A stretch of 64,000 nucleotides of DNA from Campanula takesimana (taxonomy: Eukaryota; Streptophyta; Magnoliopsida; Asterales; Campanulaceae). The position numbers were made by a program, and so were the translations under genes. Under the pieces are notes generated by a model. The model saw only the letters and a program-made list of their open reading frames with translations, was not told the origin of the DNA and ran no database searches. The DNA is taken from the NCBI GenBank assembly GCA_026119855.1, contig JAOWBW010001582.1:62001-126000 (forward strand), written 5' to 3'. Below, in pieces: positions 23,972 through 36,350 of this stretch. Numbering within the stretch: the stretch's first letter is position 1; every line of letters starts with the position of its first letter.

Positions 23972-24613
23972 AACGAAATAGAAAATCATCCGGATTCATA
24001 AAAATCACAGAGCCACAAAAAATCATCCATGTGTCTGAGAACTGAATCATTATATGAGCAATAATTATAAGTTAATTTAGTTATTCTAATGAAAATTTAC
24101 AAATTGTTATTGACAGTATTTGAAACAAACAAAATAAAAGTGGGACATCGAAGCTAAAGACAGACAAAACAAAAATCAAAGATTCAAAATAGAAGTAACT
24201 TGTAATAAAAGAAAATGTAGCAAGTAACATAGATGAACAAGTCCTTTCAACATAGAAAGCTCATCTGCCTGTAACAAAATAGGCTTAGATCAGAATAGCA
24301 ACTACTGTTTGTCGAGGGGTTCAACTGTTCCTATTCTAAAATCATTGACTAATAAAGGCTCTTATTTTGAAGTCAATTGTATATAAAGTTCACAAACTCC
24401 GTCCCAATCCCATGTGGTGCATATTTTGGCAGCAGGAAACTTTCTCTATTTCCTCATCTCTCTCGCAAATGAAAAATAGTACTCTATGAGATCAATAATC
24501 ACCTTTGATTTTTCAACAAGATAGTAAACAATATCCAAGTCACTTCCATATCCATCCATACCACCCTATGAATTCCTTCCACCACCTTCAAGCATTCATG
24601 TATGCGTTTCTCT
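23972..24613. other. spacer between gene space and the nested transposon block
   Basis: AT-rich DNA without a recognisable gene or RNA. The small frames show no family signature. Confidence 0.5.
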
Positions 24614-25068
24614 TGTTAGAACATGGATTGCATAACAAGTTATTATTTAATTCCTTACATGAAATCATACTTATAATGTTAATATAAAGTGTAGAAAAAT
24701 CAAATAATGTGTAGAATTTTTGGGTGTAATATTACCTATTTATGATGGGTAAAATGGTAAATTCACACCACTTATGTGAAAGGGTGTAGTCCCTAATTGA
24801 AGTGCCTATTTGTTTCCTATATAAAGGCCCTCCATCATACTAAGAAACATACTACATACAATTTATTTCTCTCTCTTCATTCATTGCTAGAAGATCTTGA
24901 GAGAAGGCACTATCATTTAGAAGTACTTCATTCCCTACTTCTTCTTCTTAATCTCCCTAAAACGACATCAAGATGGATTCAACAGGTAATACGCTTCCGC
25001 CTTCATCCTCTGTCTAACTTATACCAGATTTGAGTTATGACATTAGTGGAATATAAATTGTTCCAACA
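24614..25068 (+). mobile_element. Copia-B 5' LTR
   Basis: A 455-bp LTR, TGTTAGAAC to GTTCCAACA. It is followed after two bases by a primer-binding site, TGGTATCAGAGC (25071-25082), complementary to the 3' end of initiator tRNA-Met. A TATA-like TATATAAAG lies at about 24819. The same family left the solo LTR at 13674. Confidence 0.88.
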
Positions 25069-25411
25069 ATTGGTATCAGAGCCCGGTTAAATTCTGGTTT
25101 AAGTTTGAGTTTCTTTTGAAAGCTTTAATGCTTCATCTTTGATTCATATATTTTGTTGAATCACTAAGTTTTGATGTTGTTTAGAGACTCTAATTCATTG
25201 ATAGAGTGCTGATATTCATCATCTAATAAAGAAATTATGAAAAGGTTTGAAGTTTTGCTCTAATGAACACAATGGTTCAAGCAAGATTATCCCTATATAG
25301 CATAGTTATGTGTTGTATAATGCATGAACTATGTGGATCTACTTACTTGATCATGTTGTTTTAAAACAAGATTATCCCTAAATAGCATGGCTATGCATTG
25401 TATGATGCATA
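25069..25411 (+). mobile_element. Copia-B leader remnant
   Basis: About 340 bp of untranslated leader following the primer-binding site. A roughly 40-bp motif (aagattatccctatatagcat) is present twice (about 25282 and 25369). The element is interrupted here by Copia-A. The rest of Copia-B, including its 3' LTR, is not visible in the window. Confidence 0.6.
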
Positions 25412-26574
25412 TGTTGGAAATTATGCCCTAGGCCCTTGAGAAAGGCCTTACGTTACATCATGTTCTCACTTGTTATGGAGATAACAACCCTGGACTATTA
25501 TATGTTTTACATGTTTATTATAATAATCCCCGTCCCTAGTACTTATGAAAGACTAGTATAAGTTTAATCGATGATCATATGATGATCATGTGTATGTGAT
25601 ACAAATTAAGCTTATGGGTACTTGTTGGAGAACAAGTACTGGACTTGACCCACCTATGAGATTTATGTCATGGTCAGATGTCATAATTAAATCTCATATA
25701 GTTATATCATTTGATATCCTTAGACCTGAGAGTATCATGGTCTTCCACATGATGAACATTATGTTTGACGTACTCAAACGCTACCCATAACCGGGAAATG
25801 CTACGATTGGCATAATAGAATTCTTGTAGGGAAGAATGATAAGTCAAGATGGAATTTGTCCCTCCTCAAGAGAGATATTTGCTTAGGCCACTCGTAGAGT
25901 GAGATTGATGAAATGCGTGGCCACGCTCAAATGAATTGATGTGATCAATAACATTTGCTCATAATCAATCTACTCAAGATCGAGTAAGCATTGAACAATA
26001 TAAGTTGACGTGGACCATGACTTATGTTCAATATGATATCGTGTGACAAAAGGATTGTGATATGTTCTATGAGGATAACGAACTTCGTTAAGTTATATTA
26101 ATTGGGTAGTCATGATGGCTTGCTAGAGTCCGCTCATGACTTATGTGTTTGACCTTGGTTAGAATCATTGCCAACTTAATATAATCCTATGGGGTCACAC
26201 ACAAAAGAACGAACCAAAGAACACCAAAATTCATATAGCCTTTGAAGATTAGAAAAACATGTTTTCTAATGGGTCTAGCAATCCAGATCTAGAATGGTTC
26301 TAGATATTCGTTCGCGTGTGGATACACATAGAGGATGTTTGCTTTAGCATCTCAAAGTTCGTGTTCCTATGATCCTGATTCAAAGAATGCGAAGAACGAG
26401 GAGATCAAATCTTAAAGCTTGAAGACTTGAAGATTTGAAGATCCAAAAATTTTAAACGCACAACATGGTTAGTATTCTAAATTCATCTTGCTATTAATTT
26501 AATCATCATGAATGGATCTTGGGGCTTAGGGTTTTGTTGATTGTTATCGCTTTCTTCCGATGCGCATCCCAACA
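25412..26574 (+). mobile_element. Copia-A 5' LTR
   Basis: A 1,163-bp LTR opening TGTTGGAAATTATGCCC and closing GCGCATCCCAACA. It is followed by the initiator tRNA-Met primer site TGGTATCAGAGC at 26576-26587. Opening motifs of this kind are common in plant Ty1-copia LTRs. No matching 3' LTR is in the window because Copia-A is truncated at 62484. Confidence 0.85.
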
Positions 26575-26587
26575 GTGGTATCAGAGC

Positions 26588-28990
26588 CCCGTTCATGTAT
26601 GATTATTTTAATAATATCATGTTGATAATATAATTGGATTATATGTGTTAACATGTTATTTGAATTTAGATTCAAGGTGTTTATGTGATCTATGCGTTTT
26701 ATGTGGTTTATTATTTTTGTAACTTTAATCGCAATAAATAGTATGGTGGATTTAAAATTGTTTGGGTTATCAATTTTTTATTGGATCAAAGTTTTGATAA
26801 TCTAGAGATTCAAGAATAAATGGTTTATTCAAGGTTTTGATGATTATGATAATTGGATCATCAAGAACATCAAATCTTAATTGAATAGGGGAAAAACAAT
26901 TTTGAGACGAATTTTGAATTTAAAAATATCGATTTTTCGCAGAAGGTCCGACCGGACCTAGACTGTGACCCGGACGGACCCTCGGTTCTGGTGCGGGCGC
27001 AGGGCTAGGGTTTGGGGTGGATTTTGTGGTTTGAAAATCCTATTTGTTTTAGTCTTGTGAATTCTAAGATTGGATCAATGTTTGGAAGGCTAGCCTACGT
27101 TCTCGAGACTGTGTTTCCCAAACTTGATCGCATTCAAAGATTCAAAGATAAAACGAAGTTAGAATTATGAAGGGTTCATAATTGCTAAAATTGAGAAACA
27201 AAATTCGTGATTCAAAGTTTGGATATCCATGTGGAATTATGAATGCAATTGGCCTACGTTCATCGAGACCATCTATTGCTTAGTTTCGGCCACATGGACT
27301 ACATTCTTAGTATCTTGAATTAGTGCGGAATTGTGGATGCCTATGGCTTAGTTTCGGTCGCACTTCTTGTTGTATTGATTTGGATTTAATTACCAAAGTT
27401 CAAAGAGTTTCATCCTCATAATTATAGAGAAACTAATGACACATAAATATTATGCTTAAATTAATGGAGATTAATTTAATGACTAATCTTGATGCTTTAC
27501 ATGTTATGTACTTATAAACATGTTATATGCTATATGAGATGAACCTTCTTTAATATTTTAAGTCATGTGCCAATCCATGATAGACACTTGTGAGTACACC
27601 GGGTAGTTTTATGTGGACTCTGCCAAAGCGAGGTGCATTAATTCTATCAGTGTATGAGCAAGATGAGTGAATGAGAGTTTCCTATGCGTTTATCATGGTT
27701 TGACTTAATTAGGCTATCAAAAGACAAAGTTTTGGGCCAAAGGCACAAGATGAGATTAAAACATGTTTGAAATAAGATGTCTACTTAAAATTTCATAAAA
27801 GATCTAAGAGTCACATATGATGTGATTGATAAAAGTTATCTACCTAATTAATTTAATTTTGAGCAGTATCGCCAAAGCGGACTTGAAATTAAATTAAAGT
27901 TGGATCTTAGCCCACATGAGTTATATTATACAATTGTTGTATATGAAGGCTATATAATTTAGTGGGAGTATTTATGAAAAACAACTATTTATCTCTTAAA
28001 TGATTGGTATGAAATATATGTGTATATTTATTTGCATATTTGTGAATATTAACTTTAACTTTAATTATGTTTGTTACTGCGATCTGTTCTTGAAAGGACA
28101 AAATTAAAGTGAGAATGATATTAATTTTTTTGATTAAATCATGAGCTTAAGAATTGTTCTAAAGCAAGAACGGAAATTATACATTCTTAATAATCCTAAG
28201 TAACCTAAATTGCAATATTAATTTGATTAATATGTTCCGTAGGATCATCAAAATTTAATTTGATTAACTTGTTGATGATCTTAGATTCATGAATAAATTG
28301 TTTATTCTTGGTTTTGATGATCATGATGATTGGATCATCATGAACACCAAATCCTAATTGAATCAAGGAAAGCAATTTTAAGGTAAATTTTGGAAATTTA
28401 AAATCTACCGCTTTTGTGATAAAATATTTTGAGTTGAATTTAATTGTCAGATGACTGGTTTTAGAAACTGTGTTTCCTGAAATTGAATGTCAGTTTTAAA
28501 ATTAATCTGGGATTGAATCTAGTTTTAGATGACTGGTTTTTGAAACTGTGTTTCCTGAAATTAAATGTCAGTTTCAAAATTAATCTGGGATTGAATCTAA
28601 TTTCAGATGACTGGTTTTCGAAACTGTGTTTCCTGAAAAGTGATGTCAATTCAGAATTCAGAAAACTGAAATTAGAATCCTGAATCGTTCTTGATTGCTG
28701 AAATTAGTTAAATTGATGAGACATGTTTGTGCTCTCAATATCTGAATTATCATACGGAAAGATGATGATCTAAGTCGAAAATTTGATTTTTGACTTAATG
28801 AATTTCTAAAAGGAAAAAGGATTAAAAGATAAAGGTAAACGTTGTCAAGCCTAAAGGAAATAATTGTGGCTAAAATTATAACTCTTAATGATGCAATTTG
28901 GTAATGTGGCAATTGGATTGACCATTTAAAATTGTAATCGAAATTCTGGATGATCAAAAGAAAGTGAATGGTAGTGAGACTACCACTTGG
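26588..28990 (+). pseudogene. Copia-A leader and gag region, decayed
   Basis: No gag domain can be read. Two related segments of about 130 bp occur at about 26812-26940 and 28288-28415, both with the gttttgatgat...ggatcatca theme. A 78-bp tandem repeat follows. Either gag has decayed beyond recognition or this is a long untranslated leader with duplications. Assignment to Copia-A rests on its position between the primer site and the protease remnant. Confidence 0.5.
28450..28650 (+). repeat. 78-bp tandem repeat, about 2.5 units
   Basis: Units starting at 28450, 28528 and 28606 share gatgactggtttt and aaactgtgtttcctgaaa, with a few substitutions. The period is exactly 78 bp, a multiple of three. 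The third unit is partial. Confidence 0.85.
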
Positions 28991-29930
28991 GATATTTATG
29001 TTATAAAATTAATCTTTCTACCTCTAATTACTGGGTATTGGATACCAGATGTAGATCACACATTTGTAAAATGTGCAAGAATTAGTACATTGAAAGAATA
29101 CTTAAGATAAAGTTAATCTACGAATGGTAATGATGCAAGAGTTGCAACATTGTTCATAGAACACTTATGAAGTGACTTTACTCATTAAGTAGAAAGTATT
29201 ATTTTGTTATAAGATAATGAATGATATTTATTTCTTATTGAGAATAAGAAAAGTACTTTATTTATTATGATTTGCTTTATCGTACTGTTAAATCATATAA
29301 ATAAATCTTATATCCTAAATCTTGAAGAACAAAATAATAATTAAGACTATAACATAAATAATTAAATTCTTTATTCATTATTGTTTTGATCAAATGAATG
29401 AGAAACGCATATCTAAAATTCCATGGGACGGACTTTTAAATTCATACGATTTTGAATCATATGATATATGCAAATCTTATTTACTTAGATCAAGACATCT
29501 TTTACTAGGAGTAGTAAAATGGCTAGTAACTTATTTGACCTAATACATGTTGATGTATATGGTGCATTAAGTAGCAATGCTAAAAGAGGATTTTGGTACA
29601 ACTTGGCAAAACTATTCAAAGATTCTGATTAGATCGAGATGATGAATAATTGAACCAAGAGTTTGACAATCATCTTTAAGGTTGTGAAATTATTTCACAA
29701 TGAACTCCACAAAGAACAACATTTTGGAATGATGTGTCTACGTGGAGGTAAGGAACCTTATTGGATATGGTTTATTAGATGATAAAGTCAAATTAATCTT
29801 CCAATTATTATATTGGGGTTATATTTTGGAAACCGCTATAATTACACTAATTTGAGTTTCATCAAAATAGGTTCAAGGATACCATATGTGATATGGAATG
29901 AAAGAAAACTTGTTTTGTCTTTCATGAAGA
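28991..29930 (+). pseudogene. Copia-A protease-integrase remnant, left part
   Basis: Translated in broken + frames, this reads as copia pol. A protease-like segment lies near 29030-29160 (NGNDARVAT, normally around GNGARV). A pre-integrase/zinc segment lies at about 29400-29510 (GLLNSYDFESYDICKS). A start-of-core block is at about 29535 (SNLFDLIHVDVYGALS, counterpart of the first catalytic Asp). Near 29690-29920 are remnants of the NELHKEQH and YVIWNERKLVLSFMK blocks, where the usual product has PYEIWNGRKP. Many stops and frameshifts are present. The reading is interrupted at 29930 by the Helitron-like insertion and resumes near 45517. Confidence 0.75.
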
Positions 29931-30245
29931 CTAGTGGTAACCCGTGCTTTGCACGTGAAACTAATTTACCAATTTTAGTATCTTTTATTTCTCTTATATT
30001 TTTATTTAATAGTATTAGTTAATCTTAAATCATATTAATTGTATAATTTTTAACTATAATAATTAATTATTAATACTAAATATAATTATTAAATTAAATA
30101 GTTAACTATTAATAGTTAAATATAATAGTTAACTATTTATAGTGAAATATAATAGTTAACTATAATAAGTAACTACCATAGTAACTATAATAGTAACTAT
30201 TATAGTTAACTATTATTTATTATAATAGTTAACTATAATAGTTAC

Positions 30246-31712
30246 TGTTGGTCCCAGAGGGCAACAAGGGTATAGAACCGCTAGAGGGGGGGGGGGTGAA
30301 TAGCGGTCCGAAACTTTTTCGAAAATACCCTTAAAATCAACCGAGTACTTATCAGTTTGGCCAACTGCGGTTCAAAGCACAAGAACCGAACTGATAAAAT
30401 GCACAGCGGAGTTTGCGGTTTTGGCCAAATATGTTAGTTAAAGAGTTGGGAGGTTTGACTCGGGTTGAGAAAACACTATGATGCAACAGAATAGTTAAAC
30501 TTAAAGTTTAAAGGAAAACACAATTCATCTTTCAAGTCATTTCGTATATGGAAACGAGTTCAAGACCACAAACAAGAAAGATAAATATCAAGACAGAAAA
30601 TAAAGATCCAACACACAAATTGAAGAGGTTCGTTCTTAAATGAACTACGTCCTCTACCTAGATGGTTAGTCTAGGATTTTCTAATAGCTATGAGACTTGT
30701 ATTAATTTAGAGGAGGTTTTACAAGATGAATCTAAACTCTAAACAATAAGTCTAACCTAAGCTATAATAACAACCGGTGTTTTCGAAGTATATAATCTAT
30801 GTGATCATATAAATCGGGTGCGTGTGTGAAAAGAAATCAAATGCTCTAAGTATCTAAATGATGGTTGAGCAAATGAAATTCTTTCGGTGTAAAGGCTAAG
30901 TATGAATGGTTGTTAGGCTTGAAGCTTTTGATGAAGAACTGGGTTTGCAATGGAGATGGTTTGAAGATATGAATATCTGGGTTTAAATATTCAAAGCAAA
31001 CTTGAATACTTGGGAATGAATCTCTTGAAGCTCAGCAACCTTCATTGTTGAATAGTGAAGGCTATTTATAGGCAGAGCACCCTTGTGACCGTTGGGTAAA
31101 GATTTGGATCAAATCTGAAGGGTACAGTGCTGTCGAAATCCCATTGGTTGAGCTGTCATTTTCGTCCTTGGTTTTGTCTTGTAGTCCTAGGTAGTTGTTG
31201 CACCACTACCTGACAATTGTCCTTTGTTGCAGAAAGGACTAACGGTAAACAATTCAAACTGATAGACAAACCGACATTCCTTGCAGAAACTCCAAGTTAA
31301 CTTAGAGTTATTTTGACATGACATAACAACATCCTTTTACGGTCAAAAAGGGAATGTTTGTCTAAGGAATAAATGACATCTCTTTAATTCTTCAATAACT
31401 TATCTGCGGCTTCACCAAGCATAGGGGCGGTTTGAAGAATGATCTTGATGAGCGGTTTCATCAAACATGCAAACTGCAGTTTGATGAAAACTGAAGGGCT
31501 CCATGCTGGCGGTCTCAAGATGACGGCTTGAAGCACTAAACCGCTAATGATACAACCGAACTATACTCAGCCTAGACAACTAAAAACACTAGAAATGGAC
31601 TTATCTAAAAATTGAAGTAGAACTTCATTACATGCGGTCCTAAAGTCCATAAAAAGACACGTGGCATGGATCAATCAAATTAAGGTGGGTGTACTAACAA
31701 TGAATCCTAACA
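30246..31712 (-). repeat. Sirevirus 3' LTR
   Basis: 1,467 bp. It differs from the other LTR by about 13 substitutions by eye and by its G run (11 G against 7 at about 30287), which alone accounts for the 4-bp length difference. The roughly 0.9% divergence implies a recent insertion. GCGGTT/AACCGC occurs about six times. Confidence 0.93.
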
Positions 31713-32180
31713 ATCTCCCCCTATTTGATTGATGCCATTACCACACTATGATAATAGCAAAACATTGTACTTGGTAAGAACATGTCAGAAATAAATTTCA
31801 TGAAATTGCATGTCCCAAGTCAATGCACACACTATGCTAGATCATAGATTTCTAATCTATCAAAAACAAAGGAAATGAAGAAAAGATAGAAAAGAAATAC
31901 ATTCAGATGCATAAAAGATGATATGATTTTGAGGATCAGAAATGCATGTTTAAACTGAATGTTTAAAACATAATGCAATAAAAAGTATTTTCATGATGAA
32001 TGTAGTGCATGAGGTTTTAAGAAATACAAGCATTGTTTCACAAACAAGCAGTTTGAATAAACAAAGTTTTGGAAACAGAATGCTATGCAGTCATTCTCAT
32101 TATAATTCAATCATAAAGGAAAGTAACTTACAATGTATGAATTACAAGAGACATCAAAAAGAAAGACTAATAAAGGAAAT
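31713..32180 (-). other. Sirevirus 3' untranslated region and polypurine tract
   Basis: Lies between the extra gene and the 3' LTR. Read on the - strand, an A/G-rich tract ends at the LTR border. No coding frame of note. Confidence 0.7.
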
Positions 32181-32342
32181 CTAGTCTACTTCATCTGCAA
32201 CAGAACCCCTTGCAGCAGCAGCATCATCTGCGGTTTGGTTCTGAACGGTTTGAGCGTCTTGAGCAGCTTGTTCTTCTGCAGCTTGAGCATCAACCGCGGG
32301 GGCGGTTTGATCAACATTTCTAGAACCGGATCCACGGGTGGC
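32181..32342 (-). pseudogene. in-frame extension beyond the extra-gene stop
   Basis: After the TAA at 32343-32345 the same frame stays open for 53 codons to a TAG at 32181-32183. It is Ala/Gln/Asp-rich in the style of the preceding protein (for example EEQAAQDAQT). The TAA is therefore probably a recent nonsense mutation removing the natural C-terminus. The alternative is chance openness. Confidence 0.55.
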
Positions 32343-35300
32343 TTAAAAAACAAAGTCAGCTGCACGAAGCCGAACTTCAGTCGGTTCATCAATCTTCAAT
32401 TCAATTGCAGCGGCTTGTTTGACAAGTTTCCCGGTTCTATGCAGGATAAGTTCTGAAGAATCAAGTGCATGCTGAGCCAGAATGTCAAGTTTCTCAACAA
32501 CAGATTGAAGAGATGCATCAACGGCTTGAAACTTTAAGTTGCAAAGATCATTGTTGGTTCTGACAAGATCTTGAAGAGCCAGTTGATTTTCCAAGATTAA
32601 GTTCAGTTTCTCATCTAGCTGTTGTTGTCTTGACCTATCATCAAATCTCTCATTCACTCTCTCCCCCTTAATGGCATCAAGATCAGATTGTAAAGTGAGG
32701 AGATGAGTGTCAAACCGAGAAGTGGCGGTTTGCTGATGAACTTGAATATTCCTAACCGCATCTATTAAATCGGCGGTTGTAGCATGAAGAGGTAGAATTG
32801 GATAGGAAGGAATTGAAGAGGGCGGTTCATCAGAAGGAGTGTAGTCAGGGATGTGCTCATCACTGGAATTATCATCATCAGAAATTTGGATGGCATCATC
32901 AGATTGATGGGATGAAGATGGCATTTTGGCTTTACCTTTCAAGAGAATGTGTGCCTCTTCTAAAGTTTCACCCATAGAGATCCTAAGGGCGGTTTCAAGG
33001 TCAATGGGATCAAAATGAGGAAAAGAGTGAACAGGGATAATTGCAGTTTGAGGAGGGGAAGGAGGAAGAAGAGGAAATCTCAAATAATCATCATTCAGAA
33101 GAATGGAAGGGGAAGGCACAAATCTCCAATTCAACATAGGAGGATAAGCTCTAGCAGTTAATTTTAGAAAGAATTGACTAGCAAGAGTGGGATCCATGAG
33201 TACCTGATCGGCAATCTCACCCATCACTTTGTCTGCAACTGAAAGAATTAAGTTTTCAACTGCGGCTTCCATCTCATCCTTGGGAAAGATAGAAAAAGGG
33301 TTAGGGCGGCCAGCCTTCAAGAATCTAGCTTCGGCTTTGGCGGCGGCACGAGCATGGGCTCCAGCCCTTCTTTCCCTAGAGGTTTCAGTCTTGAACCGCT
33401 TCAAATATTTTGCTAAGTCAGCAGCATTCTTTCGTTTCTTTGTCTTCGGTTTAATGAATGAAACCGATGGCGGAGCAGATGGTGAAACTGAAGACTGAGC
33501 CATCGGTTGGACCGACGTAGAAACTGAAGGTTGAGCAGATGAGATGACTGGTGAAGGTTGAACTGCTGTAGCATATGGTAAGTCTGGAGATGAAGATGGA
33601 GTATGTTCTGGTGAATCAAAATCCAGCTTTCTTTTTAGTGAAGGAGGAGAGACCTCAACCAACATTGGGTCAATACCTGCCTTCCTCATCCCAGCTCTTT
33701 CTCTTAGCTCTTTTGCAAATGCTCCTTCAAGTGGTGAGTGATCCCTTTTGTAGTCAGCCTCACTGAAGTCTACAGCTCCTGGTGGCCTTGACTGCCAATG
33801 CTCCACATAATCACTTTTCTTTACCAACTTTCTCTTCTTCTTTGGCGGTTGAACCTCAAGAACTTCAACATCTTGCTCAGGTTCACCAAGTGCCTCAGAC
33901 ATATCAGTCTGCTCAGGCAATGCTGCAGCCTCAAACTCATCGGTTTGCTCAGGCTGAACCACAATGGTAGATACAGCGGTTTGTTCAACTAGAACCGCAT
34001 CCTCAGACACTTCGGTCTGCTCAGGATCGGTTTGAGAGGAAGGTTTAAGGTTTGGGAAGGCTTTGAAAATTTCAGCCAACTGTTCTTCAGAGAATTGAAC
34101 AGAGGGCGGTTTAGAAGTGGAAGGTTTAGGAGGAGAAGGGATAGGAAGAAAAAGATGAGGTGAAGGGATAAGTTCTGGAATGGATTTAGCCTTGGCGGCT
34201 TTAAGAGAGGAGGCATCCATAGCAAAATTTAAGGATTTCTCCACATTTTGATGTACTGGAGAGAGAGGTTTAACTTGAGGTTTGGGAATAGAGGGTTTAG
34301 AAGTGATAGGTTTTGAAAGTGTAGGAGATAGTCTGATGGGGGGAAAAGAGGTTGAAGAAGATGAAGGTTTTGATGACGGTTTGGATAAGGGTTTAGGAGG
34401 CGGTTTGGATAGGTTTGCTTTTGTAATAACCGAAGGGATTTGAGCAGTTCCCTTTCTCTTCCTTGGAGCAGCGGTTTCCTTGGGACGAGCCGCAGATATA
34501 GACCGAACTGCAGGCTCCCCCTCAACCGCAGGCTCCCCCTCAGCCTGTACCGCGGTCTGAGCTAACTGACTTAACCCCAGTCGGTTTAGAGTAGCAGTTT
34601 GACCTTCATTTCTTAGCATCGTAGCATGGGCCTGATCAGCAATGGCACCAGCATACGGTTTCCCAGATTTGTTGAGCCGAGCCTCAGGAAATGGGCCACG
34701 TTCGGCTTCAGGAAGAGGGTCCTCATTCCAAACAGATTGAGCAAACCGCCATCCAAAAGTTGTTCTGAAGGTATCAAGTTTTGACAATCCAAAGATGGAC
34801 TTTTCAATTGGGTCCAACCAATAGTCCTTGTGTTCAGCAGAGAACTTGAAAATGGCAGTATCTTGATGCAAGAACTTTGTCAGCAACCTGCAATGAGTTC
34901 TGACCTTGGATTTTCCAGCGGCTTTAGCAGCATGGAGGCGGTTTAGAGCATTTATGATCTCCTTCATCACAACCTTGGGCCAGTGCAGTTTCTTCCCTTT
35001 AAGAATGGCCACACAGTAGGCATACTGTTCACTTGTAAAATTGTTGTGGTTTCCATTCTTGCACATAACTCCAGAATCCACCAATTCACATAGGTGAGCC
35101 ATCACCTCTCCAAAGTCCTTTTTGGAGGAATTCTTGGTGGAGAAAGAATTTACTCCAATCAACTCCATTGTAGTATTACTTAGAAGTTCCGGTTTTATCC
35201 CCATGACTCCAGAGTTCTCAAGACCAGCTAGAACTGCAATCTTGGAAGCCGTTAGGATCACTTCTTTGCCACAGACGGTGGACTTGATAGCATCTTCAAA

Positions 35301-36208
35301 CTTCATCTCTCCGGATTCCAGATCCCTCATCGGTTCTCCTCTTACATCTAGTAAGGCAGCCTTTGTGGAGATCCCATTTTCAAAGAATTCGGCGCAGATA
35401 ATTGTAACGAACTGCGGTTCATCCATAAGAAACAATGGTAGCAGCTTTGCATCATTCAGCAGTTTGAGGAGCTTCCTTCCAACTGCATCTTGTTTAAGTT
35501 CATCCACAAGAACCCTAGAGCCGGGAACAAAGTTTGAGGGATCCTGAAAGATTTACTTAGTTAGAAATAACTTAAAGAATGATAGTTTGAATCCTTAAGC
35601 AAACCGCGGTTTGATTAAGTCCTACAAACTATAACAAGGAATCCTAATGATGAAAACATGCAGTTTAAGGAGAGTAAGGGTAAAAATGTAAAAACAAAGA
35701 ATGAATGAACAGTGTAGGCAAAACGAATCAAAGAGGGAAAATTTTGAAAAAGAGTTTGAATGCATGAAGAACACGAAGAACAGAGTATGAATATGCAAAA
35801 CAACATCTTAACCAAAATATGGAAAAATTATATCAAAATGATCACAAAGGGAAGATTCTAACAAAGTTCTAAATAAACTAAGACAAATAACAACACATGA
35901 ACCCAGAATCTGCAAAATTTCGCAAGAACACCAAATAACCCCAAAATTGATTTTGCTCAAAATTGAACACAAATCTTAAAACAAAGTAATCAAACAGTGT
36001 ATATAAGTAAATGCGAGCACAAACCAACCAAGAAATTGAAGAAAAAGCATAAAATGATCAAAGGAAGATGAACAAGCTTTTAAGCTTCAACAATGGCAGA
36101 TAAATGAAGTATACTGAGTTAGGGTTCAGAATTTCATACCATATCAGGCTTCGATGGTTTGGACGATGTAGAAGAAGAAGCAAGATCAATTGATTTCTTT
36201 GGTGCCAT
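32343..36208 (-). CDS. Sirevirus extra gene (third ORF), spliced, function unknown
   Basis: Two exons. Exon 1 is 36140-36208, starting MAPKKSIDLASSS. A 596-bp intron follows (35544-36139; donor GTATGA, acceptor CTTTCAG). Exon 2 is 32343-35543. The joined frame gives about 1,089 aa. Residues about 25-330 form a globular domain recalling the putative plant transposon protein domain seen in many plant elements. Then come long Pro/Ser-rich stretches with repeated EQT blocks. Two basic, nuclear-signal-like clusters follow (PPKKKRKLVKK; KPKTKKRKN). Near 868-885 LETALRISMGE fits a ubiquitin-interacting motif. Near 905-912 AIQISDDD fits a SUMO-interacting motif. The C-terminus is a predicted coiled coil. 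I see no signal peptide or membrane segment, so an envelope role is not supported. A TAA at 32343 ends it, and an in-frame open stretch continues to 32181. Confidence 0.75.
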
Positions 36209-36350
36209 TAAAATTTTTGTTTAAGTAAGAGAATTTTGAGTAAGAACAGAGAGAGAGAGAGATGTATGCGTACAGAGGAGAGAGAAGGGGTTTTTGCTAA
36301 AAAGAGTAAGAAGGTAAAAAGATAAATTGAAAAATGGTTTGTCTTTTATA
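36209..36350 (-). promoter_or_regulatory. candidate promoter and leader of the Sirevirus extra gene
   Basis: On the - strand a TATAAAAG box (36343-36350) precedes the start codon at 36208 by about 135 bp. The space between is a pyrimidine-rich leader including a CT repeat (about 36249-36264), like an ordinary plant 5' untranslated region. This would allow transcription separate from the LTR promoter. Based on sequence pattern only. Confidence 0.55.

Noticed and set aside
30100..30245. Possible satellite of agttaactat units
   Set aside because: Units are irregular and occur in both orientations inside the Helitron-like element; no constant period.
32186..32392. 68-aa minus-strand frame overlapping the end of the Sirevirus extra gene
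   Set aside because: It is an out-of-frame shadow; the informative reading is the in-frame extension after the TAA at 32343.
32343..36208. Calling the Sirevirus third ORF an envelope protein
   Set aside because: I see no signal peptide or hydrophobic membrane segment; the protein is Pro/Ser- and charge-rich with a coiled-coil end.
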